NCBI RefSeq assembly: GCF_012396365.1
Contig: NZ_JAAXPG010000026.1
Location: 38,899 to 102,898 of the forward strand
Length of the DNA: 64,000 nt
Source: Nocardiopsis alborubida
GTDB lineage: Bacteria; Actinomycetota; Actinomycetes; Streptosporangiales; Streptosporangiaceae
Reading direction: 5' to 3'
Below the pieces are notes generated by a model. The model did not search any database. It saw nothing but the letters and a program-made list of their open reading frames with translations, and had not been told where the DNA came from. The translations under genes were made by a program, and so were the position numbers. Below are positions 1 to 7,761 of the stretch, one piece after another. Numbering within the stretch: the stretch's first letter is position 1; the number at the start of each line of letters is the position of its first letter.

Positions 1-38
1 GAATCGGCTACCGGCTGGACACGGCGAACGGCGCCTGA
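1..38 (+). CDS. C-terminal tail of an OmpR/PhoB-type response regulator (partial)
   Basis: The frame that opens before the window reads IGYRLDTANGA and stops with TGA at 36-38. The G-[IV]-GYRL ending is the last strand of the winged-helix DNA-binding domain of OmpR/PhoB-type response regulators. Only about 11 residues are visible, so the family call rests on one short motif. Its position next to PHO-box-like repeats and pstS makes a phosphate-related regulator possible, but that is inference. Confidence 0.55.
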   Translation, partial: IGYRLDTANGA

Positions 39-110
39 GCGGAGAAGAATCGCGGGACGAGGTTCGCCAATTCCTCACAGGGCCCCCGGGTGATACCGAC
101 GAGACCCCTT

Positions 111-186
111 GTTCACCTTCGCGTCACCTAGCTTCGAGACGAACGCGAAGGTGAATCGTCGAATAATCCGACGCGTCACCTTCGCT
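111..186 (+). promoter_or_regulatory. PHO-box-like repeat cluster upstream of pstS
   Basis: GTTCACCTTCG at 111-121 is followed directly by CGTCACCTAGC at 122-132. This is the arrangement of two 11-bp direct repeats that PhoP binds in Streptomyces (consensus GTTCACC). A 13-bp perfect inverted copy, TTCACCTTCGCGT at 112-124 against ACGCGAAGGTGAA at 143-155, adds an opposite-strand unit. A third same-sense unit, GCGTCACCTTCGC, lies at 174-186. The likely role is activation of pstSCA under phosphate limitation. The rest of the gap before pstS (39-110 and 187-439) shows no coding signal. Confidence 0.65.
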
Positions 187-439
187 GCCGGAAAACCGCC
201 GCGCCGCCCGGGCGTCCACGGCCATACCCGCAGGTCATCACCGCCTGTCCCCTGGACATCACAGAATCTCCGCGAAGCCGAAAACACACACCCGTTATCA
301 AATGGTTACCGCCATTCACTCCGCATTCACCCTTCTTCTACCATCCCGCCTTCATTTCGATGACACAGCGTCTTCCTGCGCACTTACTGTCGTTTCACGT
401 CAGCCCCGACAGCGGTGATTCAACGAGGAGAACTACGAC

Positions 440-1618
440 ATGCGCAACGGGCGTTCCAAGCTCGCCGTTCTGGCGGCCATCCCCCTGCTCGCGGCGGCGT
501 GCAGCAGCGGAGGCGACACTGGCGGTGACAGCTCCGGCGGCGGCGGGGGCGACCTCAGCGCCTCCCTGACCGGAGCCGGGGCCAGCTTCCCCGACCCCCT
601 GTTCCAGGACTGGATCTACACCTACTCCAACGACGTCCAGCCCGGCGTCAGCGTCAACTACCAGAGCGTGGGCTCCGGTGCCGGCGTGGAGCAGTTCCTG
701 GAGCAGACCGTCGACTTCGGTTCCTCCGAGGAGCCCCTGGGCGAGGAGGACCTCACCGCCGCGGCCGATGCCCGCGGTTGTGAGGCCGTGCAGTTCCCGG
801 TCGTCTTCGGCGCCGTCGTCATCGCCTTCAACAACCCCGAGCTGGACGGCCTGGTCCTGGACCCGGCGACCATCGCGGCCATCTACGACCGCGAGATCAC
901 CACGTTCGACGACCCGGCCATCGCCGAGCTCAACCCGGACATGGAACTGCCCGGCGACGAGATCATCCCCGTCCACCGCTCCGACAGCTCCGGCACCACC
1001 TACGTGTTCTCGCACTACCTGAGCACCGAGGTCGACTCCTGGGCCGACAAGTACGGCGAGGGCAAGGAGATCGAGTGGGCCGACGGCCTGGTCGGCGGCC
1101 AGCAGAACGACGGCGTCGCCCAGGGCATCACCCAGAACCCCGGCGGCATCGGCTACGTCAACCAGTCCTTCGCGCAGGAGGCGGGTCTGTCCGTCGCCCA
1201 CATCGTGAACGAGGACGGCAACCCGATCGAGCCGACCCTGGAGTCCACCATCGCGGCCTCCGAGGAGGCCGAGATCCCGGAGAACTTCCAGTTCGCGATC
1301 GACAACATCGGCGGCGAGGGCTACCCGATCGCCGGTTCCAACTGGATCTTCACCTACACCTGCGGCTACGAGCAGGCCAACGCCGACGCCATCATCGACT
1401 TCTGGACCTGGGCCCTGACCGACCAGGGCGCCCGCGACCTGGCCGGTGAGCTGGGCTACGCGCCGCTGGGCGAGGAGCTGACCGACCGCGTCGTCGCCGA
1501 GCTGGAGAAGACCAACTCCGAGAACGGCGGCGCCGACGCCGGCGCCGAGGAGGAGGCCGGTTCCGAGGAGAGCGCTGAGGAGAGCGCCCCCGCCGAGGAC
1601 GAAGCCGCCACCGAGTAG
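440..1618 (+). CDS. pstS: PstS, phosphate ABC transporter substrate-binding lipoprotein
   Basis: This extracellular lipoprotein captures phosphate for the PstCA permease. The 392-residue product has a signal peptide ending in lipobox LAAAC near residue 22, a Gly/Ser linker, and the PstS start motif GAGASFPDPLF followed by GSGAG and the phosphate-binding SDSSGTT segment near residue 185. The ATG follows a GAGGAG ribosome site. After the binding domain there is an acidic tail of about 45 residues rich in Glu, Ala and Ser that typical PstS proteins lack; what it does is unclear. A hairpin after the stop separates it from pstC. The upstream PHO-box-like repeats suggest PhoP control. Confidence 0.95.
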   Translation: MRNGRSKLAVLAAIPLLAAACSSGGDTGGDSSGGGGGDLSASLTGAGASFPDPLFQDWIYTYSNDVQPGVSVNYQSVGSGAGVEQFLEQTVDFGSSEEPLGEEDLTAAADARGCEAVQFPVVFGAVVIAFNNPELDGLVLDPATIAAIYDREITTFDDPAIAELNPDMELPGDEIIPVHRSDSSGTTYVFSHYLSTEVDSWADKYGEGKEIEWADGLVGGQQNDGVAQGITQNPGGIGYVNQSFAQEAGLSVAHIVNEDGNPIEPTLESTIAASEEAEIPENFQFAIDNIGGEGYPIAGSNWIFTYTCGYEQANADAIIDFWTWALTDQGARDLAGELGYAPLGEELTDRVVAELEKTNSENGGADAGAEEEAGSEESAEESAPAEDEAATE

Positions 1619-1627
1619 GAACGCCCC

Positions 1628-1657
1628 GCGGGGCCGGGAGAGGTCTCCCGGCCCCGC
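1628..1657 (+). terminator. Intra-operon hairpin between pstS and pstC
   Basis: A perfect 13-bp stem (1628-1640 with 1645-1657) closes an AGGT loop just after the pstS stop, with no T-run. It probably attenuates read-through or protects the 3' end of the pstS mRNA, so that binding protein is made in excess of permease, as is usual for ABC operons. Confidence 0.7.
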
Positions 1658-1736
1658 ACGCCTTCTTCCCAACCTCCGCCCCCGTCCCGGGGCGGGACGC
1701 TCTCCACTCCCCACGAAAGCCACAGAGGAGAAGCAC

Positions 1737-2744
1737 ATGTCCACCGAGGCCCGCGAGGCCCCCCAGGCCCCCGAGGACTCCCGGCGGGGGACGCTGAAGT
1801 CCGGTAAGGGGCGCCTGGGCGATCCGATCTTCAAGTGGGCCGTCGCGGCCTGCGGCACCATCGTGCTGGTCATCCTGGCGCTGATGGTCATCCGGACCAC
1901 CAGCGAGGCCTGGCCGGTCTTCGCCAAGGAGGGCTTCTTCGGCTTCCTCCTCGGGGAGGACTGGCAGAGCGGCGGCTCGCGCACGGAGATCACAGGCGTC
2001 TACGGCGCCTGGCCCTTCATCTACGGCACCCTGGTCACGGCGACCATCGCGATCATCATCGCGCTGCCGCTGGCGATCATGGTCGCCGTCTACCTGACCC
2101 ACCTGGCCCCGCGCCGTCTCGCCAAGCCGCTGTCGTACACGGTCGAGCTGCTCGCCGCCGTGCCCAGCGTCATCTTCGGCCTCTGGGGCCTGCACTGGTT
2201 CCTGCCGAACGTGATGCGCCCCTTCTTCGTCTGGCTGGAGAGCACGTTCGGCTGGTTCTTCCTCTTCGAGGGACCGGTGCGCGGCGTCGGCTACCTGCCC
2301 GCGGGCATCGTGCTGGCCATCATGATCCTGCCGATCATGACGGCGCTCATCCGCGAGGTCGTCGTCGTCCAGCCGGTCGAGCAGCAGATGGCCGCCTACG
2401 CCCTGGGCTCCACCCGGTGGGAGGTCATCACCAAGGTGATCCTGCCCGCCAGCTTCTCCGGGATCGTGGCCGCCGCCATGCTGGGACTGGGCCGCGCCCT
2501 CGGTGAGACCATCGCCGTGCTGATGCTGATCGGCGGCACGCAGGGGTGGAGCGGCAGCCTGTTCGGCACCGGAAGCAGCATGGCCTCGCACATCGCCGCG
2601 TCCTTCGGTGAGGCCTCGCCCGAGGTCCGGACGGCGCTGATGGCGATCGGCGTCGCCCTCTTCCTGGTCACGATGATCGTCAACATCCTGGCCCGCGTCA
2701 TCGTCTGGCGCCTGGGGCAGTTCACGGGAGACTCCGCCGTATGA
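1737..2744 (+). CDS. pstC: PstC, phosphate ABC transporter permease
   Basis: This inner-membrane permease subunit pairs with PstA. The 335-residue product has a polar N-terminus of about 35 residues, a first membrane helix (residues 37-58), and a binding-protein-dependent permease domain from about residue 95. The ATPase-coupling EAA loop is seen as AAYALGSTRWEVITKVILPASFSGI near residues 218-242. The ATG follows AGAGGAGAAG. Its TGA overlaps the pstA ATG by four bases, indicating translational coupling. Length and topology are normal for PstC. Confidence 0.95.
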   Translation: MSTEAREAPQAPEDSRRGTLKSGKGRLGDPIFKWAVAACGTIVLVILALMVIRTTSEAWPVFAKEGFFGFLLGEDWQSGGSRTEITGVYGAWPFIYGTLVTATIAIIIALPLAIMVAVYLTHLAPRRLAKPLSYTVELLAAVPSVIFGLWGLHWFLPNVMRPFFVWLESTFGWFFLFEGPVRGVGYLPAGIVLAIMILPIMTALIREVVVVQPVEQQMAAYALGSTRWEVITKVILPASFSGIVAAAMLGLGRALGETIAVLMLIGGTQGWSGSLFGTGSSMASHIAASFGEASPEVRTALMAIGVALFLVTMIVNILARVIVWRLGQFTGDSAV

Positions 2745-3652
2745 GCACAGCAACCACCACTCCTCCGGAAGCCCGGCACACCCCCCTGGGCCAGCGTTCG
2801 CCCGGCTCCGGCTTCCGCAGGTTCAAGGACCGCTCGGCCTCGGTGGTACTGACCGCCGCGATGGTCCTGGCGATGATCCCGCTGGTCCTCATCATCTTCG
2901 AGGTCACCCGGCGCGGCATCGGCGTCGTCAACCTGGAGTTCTTCACCGCGACCGAGCCCCCGCCGCGGCGCGAGGGCGGCGGGTACGCGGCCGGGTTCTT
3001 CGGCACGCTCTACATCATGGCGCTCGCGGTCGTGATGTCGATCCCCATCGGCATCGCCACGGCCGTCTACGTCGTGGAGTACGGTCCCAACCGCCTGACC
3101 GGCGCGATCCGCTTCTTCACCGACGTGATGACGGGTATCCCCTCGATCTTCGTCGGTCTGTTCGTGTACGGCCTGATCGTGATCGGCTGGGGCAGCATGG
3201 GCTTCGGCACCTTCGCCGGTGCTCTGGCGATCGCCATGATGATGCTGCCGATCGTGACGCGGTCCGCGGAGGAGATGCTGCGGCTCGTGCCCAACGAGAT
3301 GCGCAACGCCAGCTACGGCCTGGGCGCGCGCAAGTGGCAGACCATCCTGCACACGGTGCTGCCCGCCGCCGCCCCCGGTCTGACCACCGGCTCGATGCTG
3401 GCCGTCGCCCGCGGTATCGGTGAGACCGCCCCGCTGCTGCTGACCGCGTTCGGAACCGGCCTGGTGGTGACCGCCTTCCAGGGCGAGCCGCAGGGCGCCG
3501 TGCCGATGCAGCTGTACCGGGGGGCCATGCAGCCCTTCGAGGCCGGTATCGACCGCGCCTGGGGCGCTGCCCTGTGCCTGTTCCTGCTGGTGCTGCTGTT
3601 CACCGTGATCGCGCGGTGGATCGGCTCGCGGGCCTCCGTGGGCAGCCGCTGA
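2741..3652 (+). CDS. pstA: PstA, phosphate ABC transporter permease
   Basis: This is the second phosphate permease subunit, 303 residues. It has a first helix near residues 36-55, a permease domain with TDVMTGIPSIFVGLF, and the coupling loop NASYGLGARKWQTILHTVLPAA near residue 190. It overlaps pstC by four bases. The ATPase gene pstB and the regulator phoU normally follow, but here a hairpin and an unrelated EF-hand gene do. The transporter therefore needs a PstB encoded outside this window. Confidence 0.95.
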   Translation: MSTATTTPPEARHTPLGQRSPGSGFRRFKDRSASVVLTAAMVLAMIPLVLIIFEVTRRGIGVVNLEFFTATEPPPRREGGGYAAGFFGTLYIMALAVVMSIPIGIATAVYVVEYGPNRLTGAIRFFTDVMTGIPSIFVGLFVYGLIVIGWGSMGFGTFAGALAIAMMMLPIVTRSAEEMLRLVPNEMRNASYGLGARKWQTILHTVLPAAAPGLTTGSMLAVARGIGETAPLLLTAFGTGLVVTAFQGEPQGAVPMQLYRGAMQPFEAGIDRAWGAALCLFLLVLLFTVIARWIGSRASVGSR

Positions 3653-3666
3653 CGATCCGCCCCCGT

Positions 3667-3704
3667 GGGGCCGTGTGCCGGAGAGCCCTCCGGTGCGCGG
3701 CCCC
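3667..3704 (+). terminator. Hairpin terminator after pstA
   Basis: Outer arms GGGGCCG and CGGCCCC enclose an inner stem GCCGGAG/CTCCGGT. There is no T-run, as is common for actinobacterial terminators. It closes the pst operon right after pstA, which supports the view that pstB is not part of this transcript. Confidence 0.65.
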
Positions 3705-3810
3705 TTCGGCTCTGCGGGCCGCACCGGTGCCCGCCCGGCTTCCCGAACCGCCCCCTCACCGGTAATCTTGCGCCGGACCCGCCACCGCGACTCCCTGGAG
3801 ACGAACGCAG

Positions 3811-4029
3811 ATGCCCGACACCAACGAGTACGCGACGACCTTCGCGTTCGTCGACGCCGACAGCGACGGCCGCATCTCCGCCCAGGAGTACGCCGACCTG
3901 ATGCACCGCCTGGGGGACAGCTGCACCGAGGAGCAGGCCCTGCGGGCGATCGAGGCCATGGACCAGGACGGCGACGGGCTGGTCACCCTGGACGAGTTCA
4001 CGGCCTACATGTCCGACACCAGGGGCTGA
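3811..4029 (+). CDS. Small EF-hand calcium-binding protein
   Basis: This 72-residue soluble protein carries two canonical EF-hand loops, DADSDGRISAQE (residues 15-26) and DQDGDGLVTLDE (residues 51-62), each with Asp/Asn/Ser ligands and a Glu at position 12. It belongs to the calerythrin/calmodulin-like small EF-hand proteins seen in Streptomyces and relatives, which act as Ca2+ buffers or sensors. GGAG precedes the ATG. A TAATCT box at about 3762 could be its -10. The HAD gene starts 7 bp after its stop, so the two are probably co-transcribed. Confidence 0.9.
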   Translation: MPDTNEYATTFAFVDADSDGRISAQEYADLMHRLGDSCTEEQALRAIEAMDQDGDGLVTLDEFTAYMSDTRG

Positions 4030-4036
4030 GCCCCCG

Positions 4037-4720
4037 ATGGGCCCGCCCTACGGCGCCGTCCTGTGCGACGTCGACGGGGTGCTGCGCCTGTGGCCCCCGG
4101 ACGCCATGCCAGGCGTCGACCGGGCGTACGGGCTCGCTGAGGGGACACTGGCGGCCACCGCCTTCCACCCCGACCTCCTGCTGCCCGCGATCACCGGACG
4201 CGTGTCCGACGAGGAGTGGCGCGAGGGCGTCGCCCTGGCGCTGGCCGACCGCTGCGGCGGTCAGGAGCGCGCCCGCGCCCTGGTCGCGGACTGGACCGCG
4301 ATCCCCGGCACGGTGAACCAGGAGATGGCGGGCCTGCTGACCGCCGTGAACAGGCACGTTCCGGTGGTGCTGGTGTCCAACGCGACCACCCGCCTGGAGT
4401 CCGACCTGGCGGCGCTCGGCCTGGACGGGGTCGCCCTCGACGTCGTCAACAGTTCGCGGGTGGGTGTGGCCAAGCCGGATCCGGAGTTCTACCGGATCGC
4501 GGAGGAGAGCGTCTCCGGAACGCGCTCGGGCGCCTTCACGGGCGCTCCCGTCCTCTTCGTCGACGACACGCCGGAGAACGTGGCCGCCGCCGAGGACGCC
4601 GGACTGTCCGCGCTGCTCTGGGGAAGGGACGACGTGCTCGGGCACCTGGCCGCGGTCCTGCCCGAGGGGGACCGCGGACCCCGGGCGCACGTGCGTGTGC
4701 CCGGGGAGGCGCCGAACTGA
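4037..4720 (+). CDS. HAD-superfamily hydrolase
   Basis: This 227-residue protein has the HAD nucleophile motif CDVDGVLRLW near residues 9-18 (Asp-x-Asp). Motif II is VLVSNAT near residue 112, a Lys in VGVAKPDPEFY is near residue 145, and the Mg-binding acidic motif LFVDDTPENVAAAEDAG is near residues 173-189. It resembles the HAD-IA phosphatases (phosphoglycolate/haloacid group); the substrate is unknown. It follows the EF-hand gene by 7 bp, suggesting one transcript and possibly a Ca2+ link, which is inference. Confidence 0.88.
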   Translation: MGPPYGAVLCDVDGVLRLWPPDAMPGVDRAYGLAEGTLAATAFHPDLLLPAITGRVSDEEWREGVALALADRCGGQERARALVADWTAIPGTVNQEMAGLLTAVNRHVPVVLVSNATTRLESDLAALGLDGVALDVVNSSRVGVAKPDPEFYRIAEESVSGTRSGAFTGAPVLFVDDTPENVAAAEDAGLSALLWGRDDVLGHLAAVLPEGDRGPRAHVRVPGEAPN

Positions 4721-4747
4721 CAGTGGAACCCGTGTGGAGCCGCCGCC

Positions 4748-5473
4748 TCAGCGCGGCTCGCGCACCAGGTAGACGGTGTCGGGCACGCCGTTGGCGACCA
4801 GGACCTCGATGACCTCCACCGACGCGAACCTGCCCCGCAGCGACTCCTCGAAGTCGGGCACCGCGTTGGCGCTCCAGAAGGCCAGGACCCCGCCGGGGGC
4901 GAGCAGGCGGGTGAGCCGGTCCAGCCCCGCGGCCTCGTAGAGGCGGTTGTTGCTCTCCACCACCGTCCAGTCGGGCCCGTTGTCGGTGTCCAGGCAGATC
5001 GCGTCGTAGCGGACGGGGTTCGCGGCCGAGGACGCCTTCTCCAGCCAGGCCACGATGTCGGCGTTGACCACCCGGCAGCGCGGGTCCTGGTGCACGTAGT
5101 CGGCGGCCTCGCCCAGCTCCCCGTCGTGCCAGGCGATCACGTGGGGTTCGAGTTCCACCACGTCCACCACCGCCACCTGGGGGTGCTCCAGCGCCTCGCG
5201 GGCGGAGAAGCCCACGCCCAGCCCGCCGATGAGCACCCGCGAGCGCGAGCGGCCCGCGGGGAGGGCGGCGAGGCTGGCGCGCACCATCTCGCGCTCGGAT
5301 GTGCCGTCGCGGGTGTCCATGAGGAACACCCCGTTGGAGTAGATCTCGTAGTGCGCGCCCACCCGGCGCAGCACGAGGTCGCCACCGGTCTCCCCGGTCA
5401 CCCTCGCCAGGGTGACCGACTCCTCCTCGGGCTCGCGGAAAGTGGAGGCGGTGTACGTCGTCGGCTGGTCCAT
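4748..5473 (-). CDS. Spermidine-synthase-like class I methyltransferase-fold protein
   Basis: The product is about 241 residues with a Rossmann glycine motif VLIGGLGVGFSAREAL near residue 80, an acidic residue after strand 2 (VVDVVELEPHVI), and ICLDTDNGP near residue 150. This pattern is typical of actinobacterial spermidine/spermine-synthase-like proteins whose true activity is mostly unassigned. I prefer the ATG at 5473 over that at 5482 because a CACAAT box at 5481-5486 sits 7 bp upstream, which would give a leaderless message and would overlap the 5482 start. Its 3' end faces the HAD gene. Confidence 0.75.
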   Translation of the reverse strand: MDQPTTYTASTFREPEEESVTLARVTGETGGDLVLRRVGAHYEIYSNGVFLMDTRDGTSEREMVRASLAALPAGRSRSRVLIGGLGVGFSAREALEHPQVAVVDVVELEPHVIAWHDGELGEAADYVHQDPRCRVVNADIVAWLEKASSAANPVRYDAICLDTDNGPDWTVVESNNRLYEAAGLDRLTRLLAPGGVLAFWSANAVPDFEESLRGRFASVEVIEVLVANGVPDTVYLVREPR

Positions 5474-5615
5474 ACCCCACATTGTGCCCGCCCGCCCGGC
5501 GGACGCGCCCGCGTTCCCGCGGAGGGGGCCGGGGGAACGCTGCCCGGGGGGTCTTCGCGGACCGCATGGTTACCGAAGAGTAGGGTCAGGGACCACCCCA
5601 CCGAAGGAGAACTCC

Positions 5616-6029
5616 ATGCAGGTCAAGCACGGACGCGGCGGACTGTTCGACCGGGTGCGCGGGGCCGCCCCCTACGCGCTCGGCGGCCTGTTCGTGGCTT
5701 CGGGCGTGCTGCACTTCGCGGCGCCCGGACCCTTCCAGGCGATCATGCCCCGCTCCCTGCCCGCGCCGCGCGCGTGGGTCTACGGCAGCGGTGCGGCCGA
5801 ACTGGTCTGCGGTGCGGGCCTGCTGACGCGCAGGGCGTGGGCCGGTCCGGCGAGCGCGGCCCTGCTGCTCGCCGTGTGGCCCGCCAACGTCCAGATGGCC
5901 CTCGACTCGGGTACGGGCAGGCTCCGGGGCCCGGCCGACAACCGCCTCGTGGCCTGGGCCCGCGTGCCGCTCCAGATCCCGCTCGTCTGGGCGGCCCTCC
6001 AGGCCCGCCGCGGAGGCAGGGAGGACTGA
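5616..6029 (+). CDS. DoxX-like small integral membrane protein
   Basis: The 137-residue product has about four hydrophobic helices and begins with APYALGGLFVASGVLHFAAP, the recurrent start of DoxX/MauE-like membrane proteins. Further signatures are VYGSGAAELVCGAGLL and the WPANVQMALD segment. The ATG at 5616 follows GAAGGAGAACTCC. Upstream in-frame codons lie inside the divergent promoter region and were not used. Function is unknown for most members of the family. Confidence 0.75.
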   Translation: MQVKHGRGGLFDRVRGAAPYALGGLFVASGVLHFAAPGPFQAIMPRSLPAPRAWVYGSGAAELVCGAGLLTRRAWAGPASAALLLAVWPANVQMALDSGTGRLRGPADNRLVAWARVPLQIPLVWAALQARRGGRED

Positions 6030-6075
6030 CCGGCGGCGGCTCGCGCCGAGGCGTCGGCCGACCGGGGGTTTCCGC

Positions 6076-6106
6076 TTGCCCCTCCCCTTGGGGGAGGAGC
6101 CACAGT
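6076..6106 (+). promoter_or_regulatory. MerR-type promoter with 19-bp spacer and dyad operator
   Basis: TTGCCC (6076-6081) and CACAGT (6101-6106) are 19 bp apart, the long spacing that MerR-family activators correct by DNA distortion. The spacer holds the dyad CTCCCC-TTG-GGGGAG. The -10 ends 6 bp before the ATG of the MerR gene, so transcription should begin at the start codon. Autoregulation by the downstream MerR protein is the simplest reading. Confidence 0.6.
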
Positions 6107-6112
6107 GGAACC

Positions 6113-6913
6113 ATGCTTCCCATCGGTTCCTTCAGCGAACTCACCGGCCTCTCGCACAAGGCGCTGCGTCACTACCACGCACTCGGGCTGCTGGTCCCGG
6201 CCCGCGTGGACGAGGACACGCAGTTCCGCTGGTACACCGTCGACCAGATCGAGCGCGCCGGGCAGATCGTCACCCTGCGCCGCGCGGGCATGGGCCTGGA
6301 CACCGTCCGGCTCGTGGTGGACGACCCCGGCCTGGCCCCGGACGCGCTGCGCCGGCACGCCGAGGACCTCCGGCGCGAGCGGGAGGCCCAGGACCGGGCA
6401 CTGGCGGAGGCCCTCGCGGTCCTGGCGTGGGAGCCGAGGGTGGGGGTCCGGCCCCGGCGGGCGTGCACGGCCCTCACCGGGGTGACCGCGCGGTCCTCGG
6501 GCGAGGACTTCGACATGGGCCGGGCGCGCGCCGAGGTGCGGGCCCTGGCCGGGCGGCTCGGCGCGCTGGTCGAGGAGCGCGGGTGGCGCACCGACGGCCG
6601 GTGGTGGAAGAGCCTGGAGCCGAGGGGCGACGCCGCGGGCTACCGGGTGTGCGTCCCGGTCTCGGCGGTCGGCCCCTCCCCGTCCCCGCTGCCGGAGGAC
6701 GTGGAGCTGGTGGAGTACGGGGAGGGCACCGAGGCCTGGCTGCTGATGCCCGGCAGGGAGAGCCTGGGCGGCCTCACCCTGGCGCTGACCCACCTGTTCG
6801 GGCACGAGGTCGAGGGCATGTTCGCCGACGTGGGCGCCCTCCGTCAGTCGGAGTGCGACGGAGGCGTGGAGTTCGCCATCGGGATGCGGCCCCTGGCGGA
6901 GGCTCCGGAGTGA
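6113..6913 (+). CDS. MerR-family transcriptional regulator with large ligand-binding domain
   Basis: This 266-residue protein opens with a MerR winged helix: IGSFSELTGLSHKALRHYHALGLLVPARVDEDTQFRWYTVDQIERAGQI (residues 3-51). It is followed by a linker helix with AEDLRREREAQ and a C-terminal domain of about 150 residues that resembles the GyrI-like/effector-binding domain of BltR/TipA-type multidrug sensors. The chosen ATG is directly preceded by a MerR-type promoter and is probably leaderless. No obvious target gene lies beside it; the DoxX-like gene is 83 bp upstream. Its 3' end overlaps the convergent second MerR gene by 70 bp. Confidence 0.85.
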   Translation: MLPIGSFSELTGLSHKALRHYHALGLLVPARVDEDTQFRWYTVDQIERAGQIVTLRRAGMGLDTVRLVVDDPGLAPDALRRHAEDLRREREAQDRALAEALAVLAWEPRVGVRPRRACTALTGVTARSSGEDFDMGRARAEVRALAGRLGALVEERGWRTDGRWWKSLEPRGDAAGYRVCVPVSAVGPSPSPLPEDVELVEYGEGTEAWLLMPGRESLGGLTLALTHLFGHEVEGMFADVGALRQSECDGGVEFAIGMRPLAEAPE

Positions 6914-7719
6914 GGGTCCGCGGCCGAAGGCCCCGTTTCTGGCTTGTCCGCGCCCGGGGACGCCCCATCCGACAGCTCCGCGGCCGAAGGCCCCGCGTCC
7001 GGAGACCGCGCTGACCGCAGCAGGGCGCCGAGCGCGGCGGCGCCTTCGAGGAGGGCCGCCGAGCGGGCGTCGATGCTCGCGTCCCGGGCAGCCAGCGCGG
7101 TCATCACCTCGTCCCACCGCCGTGCGCGGCGCAGCTCCGGCATCAGGGCCCGGAGCGGGGTGATGCGGTACCCGGCCGTGCGCAGCTGGTGGACGATCCG
7201 CGCGTCCCTGGCGTCGGCGGGCGAGTACCTCCGCGTTCCCCCGGGAGAGACCCTGCCGGGCACGACGAGCCCCTCGGCGTCCCAGTGCCGCAGCGTCGAG
7301 GGCCGCACTCCGAGCGCGTCGGCGAGTTCGGAGACGCCCATGGAGTCCGCCGGGCGGACGTCCCCGACCGGCTCCGCGGCGATCGCCTCCGCGGCCTCCC
7401 TGGCCAGTCCGAGATCCCGGCGCTCGGTGTGGATCCGGGCGTGCGCGGCGTCCAGGAGGGCGAGCAGGTCCGAGGCCGGGTACCCGTGCGCGGCGCGCAC
7501 GATCCTCCCGGCCTCGACCGGACCGGCCCCGGCGGCGAGGGCCCGGTAGGCCAGGGCCGAACACACGTGCACCTCGGCGTAGACCCGGTAACCCGCGGCG
7601 GTGCGCTCCGCCGGGGGCAGCACGCCGTCGCGTTCGAGGTTGCGCACCTGCTGGACGGAGTACCCGGAGCGCCGGGCGACGTCGACCGTACGCAGGGCGG
7701 ACGACTTGCGACTTCTCAC
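6844..7719 (-). CDS. Double MerR-domain transcriptional regulator
   Basis: This 291-residue protein contains two MerR-like winged helices. One spans residues 8-55 (TVDVARRSGYSVQQVRNLERDG then GYRVY). The other spans about residues 130-180 (MGVSELADALGVRPSTLRHWD then GTRRYSPADARDA). The second half matches a complete MerR DNA-binding unit. The C-terminal 60 residues are low complexity with a repeated GPSAA motif, encoded by two copies of a GCGGCCGAAGGCCCCG DNA repeat. GTG 7719 is preferred because GAGG lies 7 bp upstream; GTG 7734 is possible. Target unknown; the divergent DUF6194 gene is 42 bp away. Confidence 0.8.
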   Translation of the reverse strand: MRSRKSSALRTVDVARRSGYSVQQVRNLERDGVLPPAERTAAGYRVYAEVHVCSALAYRALAAGAGPVEAGRIVRAAHGYPASDLLALLDAAHARIHTERRDLGLAREAAEAIAAEPVGDVRPADSMGVSELADALGVRPSTLRHWDAEGLVVPGRVSPGGTRRYSPADARDARIVHQLRTAGYRITPLRALMPELRRARRWDEVMTALAARDASIDARSAALLEGAAALGALLRSARSPDAGPSAAELSDGASPGADKPETGPSAADPHSGASARGRIPMANSTPPSHSD

Positions 7720-7761
7720 TCCCCCACCTCGCACTCTTCGCGGAAAAGTCTCCACAAGCAC

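Noticed and set aside
395..1993. Long open frame on the minus strand opposite pstS
   Set aside because: A shadow of high-GC codon bias; pstS has motifs, a ribosome site and a lipobox on the other strand.
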